DNA of 64,000 nt from Sipunculus nudus (Eukaryota; Annelida; Sipuncula; Golfingiida; Sipunculidae). The stretch is from positions 47,865,429-47,929,428 of the forward strand of contig CM049312.1 in assembly GCA_026874595.1 (NCBI GenBank), given 5' to 3'. The notes under the pieces were generated by a model. The model searched no databases, was not told the DNA's origin, and saw nothing but the letters and a program-made list of their open reading frames with translations. Shown here one piece after another: positions 48,301-60,550 of this stretch. The position numbers and the translations under genes were made by a program. The stretch's first letter is position 1. The number at the start of each line of letters is the position of its first letter.

Positions 48301-48744
48301 TTTCCTGCCTCAGCAGAATTTGAGATCAGGCTTTGTTTGCCCTGTTTTATGTTGTTAATTAGCTATATTTCAACTGTATACATTTCATAAAAAATACATA
48401 TATATTTAATAATATATATTATACAAAAAAATAGATTCAATTGAACAAATGTGTAAACTACTGTCAACAGTTAATCGAAAAACCAACTAATGATCATGGT
48501 AATCGTACAGATCATTTTTTCACAAACTGCTCACATGCTTTAGTTTCAACATTAGGAAACACATGGTCAGGTCACAAAATATTTTTTGCAACAATTTCTT
48601 GCTCATCAATACAAACCAATCATATAAACCAACCATGGCCTTTATTACCTCTTCCTCTTACACTTAATCTCCATTTGATATTATTTTAGATTTTTACCTT
48701 CAAGGTTAACGTCAGCTGAGCACAGTGACCCATAGGTCCCTTGT
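45368..48744 (+). mobile_element. D-family element, complete and apparently uninterrupted
   Basis: Left end TTTTTAGCTCAGCTGA at 45368; right end GTCAGCTGAGCACAGTGACC...CTTGTT at 48744, about 3.4 kb. It is the best reference copy in the window for D. It contains two similar halves (TACAGTTAGATGTCCCC at about 45520 and 46204) and poly(C) tracts at 46958 and 47789. The left flank is D and the right flank is B, so the locus is rearranged. No conserved ORF. Confidence 0.8.
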
Positions 48745-49822
48745 TTTTAAAGCTTTTAAAAAAATGAAGATTTATGATTTAAGATATTCCTCATGCCAGG
48801 CAGTGTTTACAATTACATGTTTACATGGATTATAAAAAATTGGTATCCATACTCAACTTAATTCAAGAATTTACCATCAGTGAGATGTATCTGTATTATA
48901 ATTTTGCATTCAGTATGCATCTGTAGTTATTTTTAGCTGGTTTTTAGGTTACCTGTTAGCTAATGTGATTGTGTGGGGGCGTCCAGCGTCCATCATCTGT
49001 GCAATAACCCATACTATCTCCCAAACGACTGGAGGTGGCATCATGAAATTTAATGCAAAAATCAGCCATCTGAAAAACATTGCATTTTCTGAGATTTTAT
49101 AGAGAAAAGGCCAAAAAAACTTTTTAAATCTTTTTTTCCGAAACAGTCAAGCCAAATTGTTCAATATTTCACAGAAGTAATCTCATTTACCATCTCTCTC
49201 AAGTTTGTTCAAATGGTTAAATTTAGGTGAATGTAGAGTTACAGGAAGTTGAACTTAGTCATCTGTCAAAAAACCATACTAAAATAACAATCTCAGAAAT
49301 GGCTTGAGCTGTCATCACCAAATTTTATGCCAGTGTTGGTCACGTGAGTCATATATGAAATTCAGGTATTGGTGGCACCACCTGCATTGACTTTTTTTGT
49401 ACTGGGGACATTGGTCATCTGTATATTAACTGATAATTTCTCAGGAATAGCAGGAGTTACCATCCCCAGACTTTATGCAATTATCTGTCACATAACATAT
49501 GTTATGGGATTCAGCTCATTGTTTTGCTGTCTGCATTTACTTAGATTTTATAGGGGAAAAGCTGGAAAACCTTTTAAAGTCTTCTTCTTGTAAACGGTTC
49601 AGCCAAATTGTTCAATATTTTCTCAAGTTTGTTCAAATGATTTGCATTTGATGAATTTTAGTGGAGATTCACGAATTTGAACAGTCATTTGATCAAGTAA
49701 GCATACTGACATAGTAATCTCAGAAATGACAGAAGCTAGCATTACCAAGTATTGTGCAAATGTTGGTAACATGACTCATATATGAAGTTGCAGATTTAAT
49801 GGTGCCACCTACATTGACCTGT

Positions 49823-50578
49823 TTTTTAGCTCCGCTGACTTTCAGTCATGCTGAGCTATAGCGATCACTCTTTGTCTGTCTGTCCGTCTGTCCATTAACT
49901 AGGCACAGATCGTAACCGCTGGACCTAGAATCTTGTAACTTGACATTCTGAGAGTTCAATAAAAAATCTCCTTGGAAACCAGAAATTAGGTCTCTGTTAC
50001 CCATATCCTTCGAGCTATGGGGCCCCAAAGTACCCCCCAGAAAAGTAAAAAATTTCATCCAAAAACTTCAATATCTCATTAACTACATCACTGATGGTCA
50101 TGATTTTTGGTATACCTATTAATCATGAGATGTTCCATCAGTTCCTGCAGACTGGTGGCGCCACCTGTATTATTCGATTTTTTACAAATTTTTTTCTCTA
50201 TTTTTGAGACCTTAGAAATGTGAACATCTGTTAACAGGGCACAAATCGTATAGACTGGACCTAGAATCTTCATTCTTGACACAGTAAGAGACCTATGTGA
50301 AATCTCCATGGAAACCAGAAATTAGGTCCCTGTTACCCATATCCTTTGAGCTATGGGGCCCAAAAGTACCCCCCAGAATAGTCAAAAATTTCATACAAAA
50401 ACTTCAATATCTCATTAACTACATCACTGATGGTCATGATTTTTGGCATACATAATGACCATGAGATGTTACAACAGTTTCTGCAGACTGGTGGCGCCAC
50501 CTGTATTTTTCGATTTTTTACGAATTTTTTTCTCTGTTTTTGAGACCTTTAAGAATGCTGTCATCTGTTAACGTGGCA
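49823..50578 (+). mobile_element. G-family element, truncated, inside B
   Basis: Left end TTTTTTAGCTCCGCTGACTTTCAGTC. Two units of about 340 bp repeat CTGGACCTAGAATCTT...GGTGGCGCCACCTGTATT (palindromes near 50155 and 50490). It ends at GTTAACGTGGCATA without a G right end and joins B at GGGAATGAATTTTGGC. Confidence 0.7.
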
Positions 50579-52743
50579 TATGGGAATGAATTTTGGCTGA
50601 ATTATAAAGATTGAATTGAGTCATTTTACCATATATGTTAGCTGTGTGAAGCAGATACATCTAGCCTGGCATCAGTTTATCACCTTCCGTTGCATCATGC
50701 CTCTATAGACATTTAGATTTCAGGATATCTATGGTTAATATTGACAAGAATGTTTTATTTAAAAGCTTTTAAAAAATGTAGATTCATGATTTTAGATATT
50801 CCTCATGCCAGGCAATGTTTACAATCACAGGTATACAGCTCTCTGTGGGTATATAAAGACGGCTGTACATGGATTATAAATAATTGGTAACCATACTCAA
50901 CTTAATTCAAGATTTTTCCATCAGTGAGATGTATCTGTATTACAATTTTGCATTCAATATGCATCTGTATTAATTTTTAGTGAACCTGTGAACTAATGCG
51001 ATGATCTGGAAGTGTCCGTCGTCTGTACGTTAACCCATAATATTTTGAAAACAACTGGAGCTAGCATAATGAAATTAAATGCAAAAAATTAGCCATCTGA
51101 AAAATTTTGCATTTTCTTAGATTTTTTAGAGAAAAAGCTAAAAACCTTAAAAAAATCTTCTCCGACGAAAATGTCAAGCCAAATTATTCAATATTTCTCA
51201 GAAATAATCTTTTATACCATCTCTCTGAAGATTGTTCGAATGGTTCAAGTTTGGTGAATTTTGGCTGAGTTACAGGAAGTTGAACTTAGTCATCTGTCCA
51301 AAAAAGCACACTAAAATGACAGTCTCAGAAATGGCCAGAGCTATCATCACCAAATTTTATGCCAGTGTTGGTCACATGAGTCATATATGAAATTCAGGTA
51401 TTGGTGGTGCCACCTGCATTGACCTTTTTTTGTACGGGGGTCATTGGTCATCTGTACATTAACCCATAATTTCTCAGGAATAGCAGGAGCTACCAGCCCC
51501 AGATTTTATGCAGTAATCTGTCACATATCAAATTTTGTGGGATTCCGCTTATTTTTTTTACTATCTGCATTTAATTAGATATTACATTGAAAAAGCTGAA
51601 ATACTTTTAAAAGTCTTCATGTAAACGGTCCAGCCAAATTGTTCAATATTTTACAGAAATGATCCCAGAGGCAAGCCCTCTCAAGTTTGTTCAAATGGTT
51701 CGCATTTGATGAATTTTAGTGGAGTTACATGAATTTGAACAGTCATTTGGCCAAGTAAGCTTACTGACAAAGTAATCTCAGAAATGCAGAAGCTATCATT
51801 ACCAAGTATTGTGCAAATGATGGTCACATGACTCATATTTGAAGTTGCAGATTTTGTGGTGCCACCTACATTGACCTGTTTTTTATGGGCAAAACCTCAT
51901 AATTTTAGCCTCTTTCAGCTTAAAATGTTAATTATGAAACTTTCAAGTTGAATCATTCAATTTTTCAAAAGAACTATCCTAGGACATGGTTCTTTCAATC
52001 ATATCAGAAAAGCTTAAGTTGGTCTTATGGCCATTATTATGTCTATTTCAAACTGAGGACTGCAAAACTGTTCTTCTACAAAATTATTGTTTCAATTATA
52101 ACTTCTGTAACATTGCACAAAAATTATTCTCAGGTGGCCTTTGTTCAGGTTTACTTGAATGATTTTTTGCAGAATTATTGGACCTTTAACAATAAAAGGA
52201 CTGCATTTTTTATCATTCTAGATATTTTGATAACAAGTTTTTGAATATGTCAGCTTTAAAAAAAGCATTTTAGCCAAAGTCTTTCAGTATGTGATAACAG
52301 TTTTCCATCAGGCCAAGATTTTATATCTTTAATAGGTTGAGAAACTGCCAACTGTTTCAGATTTGGCAACAGATCAAGAGTTCATTCAGTGCAGCCAGAT
52401 ATAGGTCAAGAGTTCAATCAGTGCAGCCAAGCACAAGGCATGTGATCCTCTCATGGGTGACATGTGAACACCTCATGGGCACCATGTGATCACTTCATGG
52501 GTGTCATGCCCCTCAGGGCAGGGCCCCTGCATGAGCTAATGCAATGATGTGGCTACTATTTCAGATTTGGCAACAGGCTAGAGGTCAGTCTGGATCTATT
52601 TATAGCTCTGTCAGACTGCCAACTGTATCAGATTAGGCAACAAGTCAAGAGTTCACTCAGTGCAGCCAGGTATGGGTCAGGAGTTTACTCAATGCAGTAG
52701 CTGCATTCTATTTATAGCATTGGCGGACTGCATACTACATCAG

Positions 52744-53875
52744 TGTCACCCCTTACTTAACGTGAAAACTTTACAACGGATATATCCTATAAAACAATAG
52801 GATGGGTTAACGCTCGCCACTTGATTTCATTAATCAAGAAATTAGATCCCGGTCATTACAGGTGACATTTCCAGGTTCTTTTAAGGACGTGTATTAAAAT
52901 ACCAGACAATCATACACCCAGATCAATAGAAACTATGAGACATCAGGTTAAATTCACAAATATAATTCAAGACAATACTTACAGAGACACAAATGTGAGT
53001 GTGTGCGTTGATGTGTCAATACGACAGTTCTTCACATTAAAAATACTAGATATTTACTGAGTCCATGGTTTGGATAATAAGCCATAAAGTCCAGTTCCTT
53101 CAGAGATCTCTGGTTACTGTTTTTGTGTAGAATCTAGCGTATGGTTAGCAGCATATAGTCTTTCTGAGTTTAGCGATCTTCAACTGATCTTGCTTGTCAG
53201 CGACCCGGGTAGGTTTACATTCACATGCATGCAATAGCGCCCTTTGTTTACGTTGAGCTTAGAGTCCTTGACCTTGCTCGTGTACCAAGGGTTTCTCGGC
53301 TTACGGCGGTTATGTATTTAGGTCAAGCTGAACTAGGCCGGCAGTGACGAGCGCGCTCTCTATATATATCGCCAATACGAAGCTCTTTCGGCAGCACGGC
53401 TGAGTTCTTATGAGCTGGGTCCTTGCTTCATGTAGAAGCTTGCTTCTATGCCGTTCCTGGCGTTTCAATGTTCGTGCGTGCGTGCTGCCACCTCAAGCTT
53501 CAAGACCCAACTGAAGGCAGCTTCCAGCGTCTCTCCCTGAACTCTGACGTCACAATCGTCGTCACAATACGGCGATCCGGTTCTCTGATTGGCTTATTTC
53601 TCAAGTGTCCCATATAAGGATATATGTGACCTAGTTTGACTGTTAGCGTCACCATGGCTACCCACATACCAATGTAATAATTACACACGATGCGTGACAC
53701 GGATAAATCAGCTGATAGCCGATGGGATTCCATACAAGAATACCCAATATATATATATACAATCAAGACCTGTCAACGCTTTAGGATGACGCTTCACGTC
53801 AATATCAATAGAGAACAGACTTCGTTAAACTATGATACAAAACACCGTACATATTGTCACCGATTTCTGGTGACA
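52744..53875. mobile_element. Solo LTR-like insertion (1132 bp) with 5-bp TSD
   Basis: Starts TGTCACC and ends GGTGACA. It is flanked by ATCAG at 52739-52743 and 53876-53880. Related B copies read ...CATCAGATTAGGCACCAAAG without interruption (25808-25830). TG...CA ends, inverted TGTCACC and a 5-bp duplication fit a solo LTR. It is GC-richer than its surroundings in the centre, with a TATA-like stretch at 53361-53370. No internal gag/pol remains, and it is unrelated in sequence to the 675-bp LTR. Confidence 0.75.
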
Positions 53876-54639
53876 ATCAGATTTGGCACCAAAGTTCAGC
53901 CTGGATCTATTTATAGCTTTGGCAGAGTGCCAACTGTGTCAGACTATGCAACAGGTCAAGAGTTCACTCAGTGCAGCCAGGTACAGGTCAAAAGTTCACT
54001 CAGTCTAGCCAGGTGCGAGTCATGAGTTCACTCAGTGCAGTAGACTGAGCCAGCAAAATTGTCACAGTTCACTCGGGGCAACTGCCTTTCTCACCTAAGC
54101 CTGGTCAGCCCCATGCATCAGACTCAAGGTAAGTTTGATGTATTGGCCTGATATTTTGACCTGTCTATGTGTCTTTGATGGCTTTCTCGTTCACAAGACA
54201 GGTGTCGCCACCTACAATGACTTTTGCACAGTGTATGTGCCTGCTTAATTCTACAGAGGAATTTGATATATCAGCCTGAAATTGGGCATATATATACTTA
54301 TCGAATAGCTTAGTCGTATACAAGACAGGTGGTGCTCCTGCAGTGTGTGTTCCTGTTTATTTTCAGGAGGGGTTTGATATATGAGTCTGAAATAGGGCAT
54401 ATGTATATATCTCTGATAACTTTGTTGTAAACAAGACTGGCAGTGCCAGCTACAATCATTTTTGTGTTGTGTGCACCCATGGCAGAATTTCAGCAGTGAT
54501 GTTTGTGTAATTGTGTCTTATTCAAAATGTTTAGTACTTGCATTGTTCATATACATGAAAAGTAATCGTCCAGCATTGAAGCATTATACCTGGTGTATTT
54601 CCCAATGCACAGGTTCGCATTAGGCCTGTAGGCCTTGTT

Positions 54640-55609
54640 TAAAATTTGGAATTATGATCAGTCACATGTGAACTGCTGCGCCCTCATTTTTGGTTGACCT
54701 CTGACCTTTCCTCTCTGCCCAGCGTCCATTTGTGTGTTTGTTTCCACACATAAACCCACATATCTCGGGAACCGTTTGACCGATCAGGCTAAAGATTTTG
54801 CACAAATGTAGCCCTTGGAAAGCTTTGAAAGATACACTAAAATGGTGGCGCCACCTGCAACCATTTTTGCACAGCGTCCATCTGTTCATCTGCCTTGGGA
54901 TAAAAACACTCATATCTCAGCATTGGTTGGACTTATCCACCTGAAATTTTGCATGTGTATACATTCTGGACAGCTTTCTTGATTTTATGACAGGTGTCGC
55001 CACCTACATTCAAGTTTAAGCTGCAGACTTTCAGGCTTATATCTCAGAACTGGTTTGACTTATTCCCATGAAATTTTGCATGTGTATAGATCTCATATAT
55101 CTTTTAATCATACACAAAATTGGTGGCGCCACCTGCCACTATTTTTGCACAGCATCCATCTGTTTATCTGCCTTGGGATAAAAACACTCATATCTCTGCA
55201 TTGGTAGGACTTGTCCACCTGAAATTTTGCATGTGTATACATCCTGGACAGCTTTCATGATTTTATGACAGGTGGCGCCACCTACATACACATTTCAGCT
55301 GTGCAACACGCCTCACTCTATTTCCCCTTGCCACTCAATCTACGCCTCACTTCACCTTTCCTACTCTGATTTTGGCAGATACACGTAGTCGCTTGTTGAC
55401 TACCCATATTCTAATTTTTGTGTTGTGTGCACACATGCCAGAATTGCAGCAGTGATGTTTGTTTAATTGTTTCTTGTTCTAAGTGTTTAGTACTTGAATT
55501 GTTCATATAAATGTTACACATGTTCTTGAAAAGTAATGGTCCAGCATTGAAGCATTATACCTGATGTAATTTTATTGCACAGGTTCGCATTAGGCCTGTA
55601 GGCTTTGTT
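54640..55609 (+). mobile_element. B-family right-end fragment
   Basis: GGTGGCGCCACC array (palindromes near 54844, 54993 as GTGTCGCCAC, 55122 and 55270) plus T1 tail ending in GGCTTTGTT at 55609. It is joined directly after another B right end. Confidence 0.8.
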
Positions 55610-56286
55610 TAAATTGATAAGGCGCAAGAACCCTGTAAGCACCCTGATTCTTTGCATGCATTTACACCATGGAGTGTTTCATCAGTTCTCGTGGACTGGT
55701 GGCACCACCTAAATTTTTAAAAATATTAACACATTTTTTTCGCTAGGCCTATTTATGAGACCTTCAAAGATGTGGTCGTCCCTTTACAGGGCTCAAATTG
55801 TAACTATTGGTCATAGAATCTTCAACCTTGACATCCAGGGAGATCTGTGCAAAGTCTCCTTGGAAACATGAATTAAATTCTCTGTTTACCATATTTCCTG
55901 GGCACCCCTCAGAATAATTGAAAATTTGATAACAAAGTAGGGCACAAATCATTACCATGGGGCCCAGAATCTTCTAACTTGACATCCTGAGAGTTCCTCA
56001 AAAGTTCTCCCCAGAAACTTGAAATTGGGTCAAAGTGACCTATATTCTCAGAGTTTTGGGGTATGTTTGAGCATCCCAGAAATAATGCAAAATACACACA
56101 AATTGCCAGATTCCTTGTGAAAGGCTGGTTGGATTGTCATCAAATTTATTTTTATGGGTTGGGTCTTGATGAACTTAAGCTAATATGCACGAACAATGAT
56201 GCCACCTATCTTAATTAGTTGTCTGTACAAGGACATATTATCAATATGTCAGTCTGTTGAGCGTCATGACCCATGGGACACTTGAT
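55610..56286 (+). repeat. G-family right-end fragment
   Basis: G-like units (GGTGGCACCACC at 55697, ATAGAATCTTCAACCTTGACATCC) end in GTTGAGCGTCATGACCCATGGGACACTTG near 56286. Confidence 0.65.
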
Positions 56287-56793
56287 ATAAAGAATTATCC
56301 TAGGACATGGTTCTTTCAATCATATAAGAATGCATATATCATATATGTGATGACCAGTCAATGGAATTTATGCAGGTTCAGTGAAAACAGTCAACTAGAT
56401 GATCATGGAGTCAAATCAGTGAACCTGGCAGGATGACCCGCATTTACAAGTCACGCGATTGTGTTGCTACAATTATCTGACCTTGGGGACACTCCTTGCA
56501 AGGGGGCCTCATTGTAGAATCTGCACACATTGGGATACAAAGTTTGAATAATTTAAACATAGATCCATAATAAATAAATTAAAAGGAAATTTGATACTTA
56601 GTTGAAAGAATTTACTAATTGAGAAAAGCCACAGTTTGAGCTGGTCAAATTTTAGCCACCCTCTTGTTAATTATACAGTTCATGTGATAACTTATGAATG
56701 AACCAAGCAAAGTCATTTGCCTGAAATGATACATTTAGATTTGCTACACCTGCACTATCTTTGGAAGGAAGCCTCACTTTCCGAATCTATTGA
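56287..56793. other. Unassigned spacer
   Basis: The first 50 bp resemble the B core (AAGAATTATCCTAGGACATGG). The rest is low-copy with no coding or RNA signature that I can support. Confidence 0.4.
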
Positions 56794-57427
56794 TTTTTAG
56801 CGAACCTGTGAGCTTATACGATGGTGTTGCGTCATCCGTCGTCTGTACATTAACATCCAAGCTCATATCTCGGGAACCTTTTGACCGATTGGGCCAAAAT
56901 TTTGCTTGTGTATACATCTCACACATAGCTCTTCATCATAGGCAAAACTGGTGACGCCACCTGCAACCACTTATGCACAGCATCCATCTGTTCATCTGCC
57001 TTGGGATAAAATCACTCATATCTCAGCAGTGGTTTGACTTATCCACCTGAAATTTTGCAGGTTTATACATCCTGGACAATTTTCTTGATTTAATGACAGG
57101 TGGCACCACCTACATTCATGTTTACGCTGCAGACATCCATGCTACTATGCAACACACCTCACTCCATTCCCCTTGCCACTTAATCCATGCCTCATTTCAC
57201 CCGTCCCACTCTGATTTCTTCGGATACATATAGTCGACTACCCATATTCTAGTTTTAAAATGTCCTAGTCTTGAAACTTGCAGGTCCGAAAACCTCCATT
57301 TTGCTGAAATCATAATGACTAAGTTAGATATGCAGGACTTGAGAGGATCAATATTAAATTTAAAAAATAAACCCCCATTATACTCCAAAACTTTGCACAG
57401 GTTCGCATTAGGCCTGTAGGCCTTGTT
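56794..57427 (+). mobile_element. Minimal complete B element (634 bp)
   Basis: Left end TTTTTAGCGAACCTGTGAGC at 56794; right end CACAGGTTCGC, hairpin AGGCC-TGTA-GGCCT and CTTGTT at 57427, with T2 tail. The head runs only about 60 bp before jumping into the array at ACATCCAAGCTCATATC. It keeps just two GGTG(G/A)C(G/A)CCACC sites. This shows that head, tail and about one dimer are enough for a bounded copy. Confidence 0.85.
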
Positions 57428-57594
57428 TAAAGATTGTTACAATAATCCTAATGCTGCAAGTTCAAGGATATTAAGTTCTAAGATTTTTTGGTCACAAGGT
57501 CATTGGTTAAGGTCACAGGACTGTCATTCTGAAAAATTTCTTTAAAAATATCTTTCTAGACAAATTCAGCTGAGCGTTGAGACCCATAGTTGTG
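57428..57594. repeat. AGGTCA-type and G-tail fragments
   Basis: GGTCACAAGGTCATTGGTTAAGGTCACAGG matches the G/satellite core. CAGCTGAGCGTTGAGACCCATAG at about 57568 is a degraded D/G right end. Confidence 0.6.
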
Positions 57595-57862
57595 TTGTGT
57601 GCACCCATGCCAGAATTTCAGCAGGGATGTTTGTGTAATTGTTTCTTATTCAAAATGTTTAGTACCTGCATTGTTCATATACATGAAAAGTAATGGTCCA
57701 GCATTGAAGCATTATACCTGGTGTATTTCCCAATGCACAGGTTCGCATTAGGCCTGTAGGCCTTGTTATTAAATAGATTCGTATCGGCCTGCATAAATCA
57801 TAAGGTGATTTATGCAGACACATCACAAACACAAACAGGTGAGGTTGATTATATGGCGTTTA
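57595..57862 (+). repeat. B T1 tail plus downstream flank (copy 1)
   Basis: The tail ends CTTGTT at 57767. The next 95 bp (ATTAAATAGATTCGTA...GATTATATGGCGTTT) are repeated after the next B element at 59587-59681. The offset of both tail and flank is 1819 bp. Confidence 0.9.
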
Positions 57863-57877
57863 AAAAAATTGTACTAG

Positions 57878-59586
57878 TTAGCGAACCTGTGAGCTTATGC
57901 GATGGTGCGGCGTTGTCCGTCGTTCGGCGTGCGTCGTCTGTACGTTAACCATAGCTATCTCAAAAAGGGCAGGAGCAAGCATCACCAGTTTGCTGTATCG
58001 TCCTATATGAGTTATAAACCTGCGAAACATTTCTCGACTGATGCCACTGAAGCCAGTTTGTTAAATATTTTACAAGAATAATTCCTACAATAATTCTTAT
58101 AATAATTGTCATTAATGGTTCCACATGAATGATTTTTGGCTGAATTATGGAGATTGAATTGAGTCATTTTACCATATATGTTAGCTGTGTGATGCTGTTA
58201 CATCTAGCCTGGCACCAGTTTATCAGCATCTATTACATCATGCCACTAGACATTTAGATTTCAGGTTACCTTTTTTAATATTGACAAGAAAGATTTTTGA
58301 AAAGCTTTTAAAAAATTTAGATTTATGATTTAAGTTATTCATCATACCAGGCAATGTTACAATCATGGATATTTAGCTCTCTGTGGCTATATAAAGACAA
58401 CTGTATGTGGATTATAAATTATTGGTATCCGTACTCAATTTAAGAAATGGCCATCAGTGAGATATATCTGTATTTTAATTTGGCATTCAGTATGCATAGG
58501 TAAAAATTTTACATATATTTCTGATTTCTTTTTTATAAAAAGTCAGCTGAAAAGCATTTTGTATTTGGAAAATAAATTTCAAAGTTATTTCAAGTAGGGA
58601 CCACTTTTGTGTTCAGATGGCAGCACTTGGCTTACCATTGGCAGATTGCCAGTGCCTTGATGTTGGCCATTAGCCAAGATGATGTCAGCTCTATAAATAG
58701 TTTTGGCACAGTGTCAGGATTAGAAGAAGTGCAGCCAGGTATAGGTCAAGAGTTCACTCAGTGCAGTAGCTGCATTCTATTTATAGCTTTGGCAGACTGC
58801 TCACTGCATCATATTTGGCACCAAAGTGCATAAAATCTATTTATAGCTTTGGCAGACTGCCAACTGTGTCAGATTATGCAATATGTGAAGAGTTCACTCA
58901 GTGCAGCCAGGTACAGGTCAAAAGTTCACTCAGTCTAGCCAGGTGCAGGTCAAGAGTTCACTCAGTGCAGTAGCTTGAGGCAGCAATTTGTCACAGGTAA
59001 CTCAGGGGCAACTGCCTTACTCACCTAAGCCTTGTCAGCCCAGTGCATCAAACTCTGGGGAAGTTTGATGTATTGGACTGACATTTTGACCTGTCTATGC
59101 GTCTTTCATGGTATTCTCATTTACAAGACAGGTGGTGCCACGTACATTGACTTTTGCACAGTGTATGTTGCCTGCTTATTTCTACAGAGGAATTTGATAT
59201 ATCAGCCTGAAATTGGGCATATTAACACATATCAAATAGCTTTGTCGTATACAAGACTGGTGGTGCCATCTACAATAATTTTTGCACAATGTGTGTCCCT
59301 GCTTATTTCTCAGGAGGGGTTTGATATATCAGTCTGAAAATTGGCATATGTGTATATCTCTCATAGCTTCCAAGTATACAAGACTGGTGGTGCCAGCTAC
59401 AATCGTTTGAGTGTTGTATGCACCCATGCCAGAATTTCAGCAGGGATGTTTGTGTAATTGTTTCTTATTCAAAATGTTTAGTACTTGCATTGTTCATATA
59501 CATGAAAAGTAATGGTCCAGCATTGAAGCATTATACCTGGTGTATTTCCCAATGCACAGGTTCGCATTAGGCCTGTAGGCCTTGTT
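57878..59586 (+). mobile_element. B-family element, complete, 1.7 kb
   Basis: Left end TTAGCGAACCTGTGAGCTTATGCGATGG with only two leading T; right end at 59586 with T1 tail. The core is short, with 32-bp units (58735-58975) and degraded palindrome sites. It supplies the empty site for the D insertion at 17656 (GATTTCTTTTTTATAAAAAG at about 58524). Confidence 0.82.
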
Positions 59587-59681
59587 ATTAAATAGATTCG
59601 TAACGGCCTGCATAAATCATAGGGTGATTTATGCAGACACATCACAAACACAAACAGGTGAGGTTGATTATATGGCATTTA
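59587..59681. repeat. Downstream flank (copy 2)
   Basis: About 95 bp matching 57768-57862 with a few mismatches (CGTAACGG versus CGTATCGG). The sequence then continues into low-copy DNA, so this is probably the original and 57768-57862 the duplicate. Confidence 0.85.
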
Positions 59682-60110
59682 TTATGACAAAACAAACAAA
59701 ATGAATCCAAATAACAAATTGCAAATAGTATACCTAGTTGAATGAGTATAAAGTGATATTGAGAAAAACAACTGTTTGTGTAGGTTGAAAGTAAGTCTTC
59801 CTATTGATAATACAAATGTCAGAACTTAAGAATGAACATACAAAATACAAATATGATCATGTAAAGTAATATGTATTACATATGAAGGTATGTTGTACAT
59901 GGTGTATTAGATATAAAAGGTACACAACTAGTACATAGTTAGCTATCCTTTCCTAACAGATAGCCTAATGGCAAGTAAATGTTGGTAACTTGCAACAAAA
60001 GAGCTCCAGTGCAGTTCAAGGACATCTATAGCCCTGCGAAGCTGGGCTCCCCACGAAGTAGAAACCTATGTAACATTAATCAGTTTAACCGCAATTTGAT
60101 TGCTACAAGA
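59682..60110. other. Low-copy AT-rich spacer
   Basis: No family repeat or gene recognised. It ends at the GA-rich minisatellite. Confidence 0.4.
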
Positions 60111-60420
60111 TAGAATAAGTACCAGTCACATTCTGAATCCTTGAATAAGAAGAGAGAGAGAGAGAGAACAAACAGGAGACAAGGAACAGTCGTGTTCTGA
60201 ATTCTTCATTACAAAGAGGGGTAAAGGATCAGTCACATTTTGAATTTATACTTGAATATGAAGAGAGAGAGAATACAGACAGGAGACCAGGACAAGTCAT
60301 TCTAAATCCTAGTGATACAGGTGATAGGGAGGGAGAGAGAGAGAGGGAGAGAGAGAACAGATAGGAGGCTAGGACCAGTCACTTTCTGAATCCTTGAGTG
60401 AGAAAAGAGTGTGTGTAACA
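60111..60420. repeat. Degenerate (GA)n minisatellite
   Basis: Four to five imperfect units of about 45-85 bp read GGACCAGTCAC-TTCTGAATCCTTGA followed by AAGAGAGAGAGA and ACAGGAGAC. They start near 60119, 60183, 60225, 60286 and 60370. Confidence 0.75.
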
Positions 60421-60436
60421 GGTGCTTATATTCTGG

Positions 60437-60550
60437 TTCATAATGTTTAGTACTTGCATTGTACATATACATGTCAAGTGTTCTTGAAAAGTAATGATCC
60501 AGCATTGAAGCATTATACCTGATGTATATCCCATTGTACAGGTTCACATT
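60437..60550 (+). repeat. B T1 tail fragment without terminus
   Basis: ATAATGTTTAGTACTTGCATTG...GCATTATACCTGATGTAT...GTACAGGTTCACATTT. The hairpin and CTTGTT are missing. Confidence 0.8.

Larger units (their letters stand above)
48745..54639 (+). mobile_element. B-family element lacking its left end
   Basis: Starts inside B (AAAGCTTTTAAAAAAATG) and ends with T1 tail, hairpin and CTTGTT at 54639. Includes internal heads near 48935 and 50972, a G insert/junction (49823-50578), 32-bp units (52380-52700, 53950-54050) and a 1132-bp LTR-like insertion. Confidence 0.75.
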
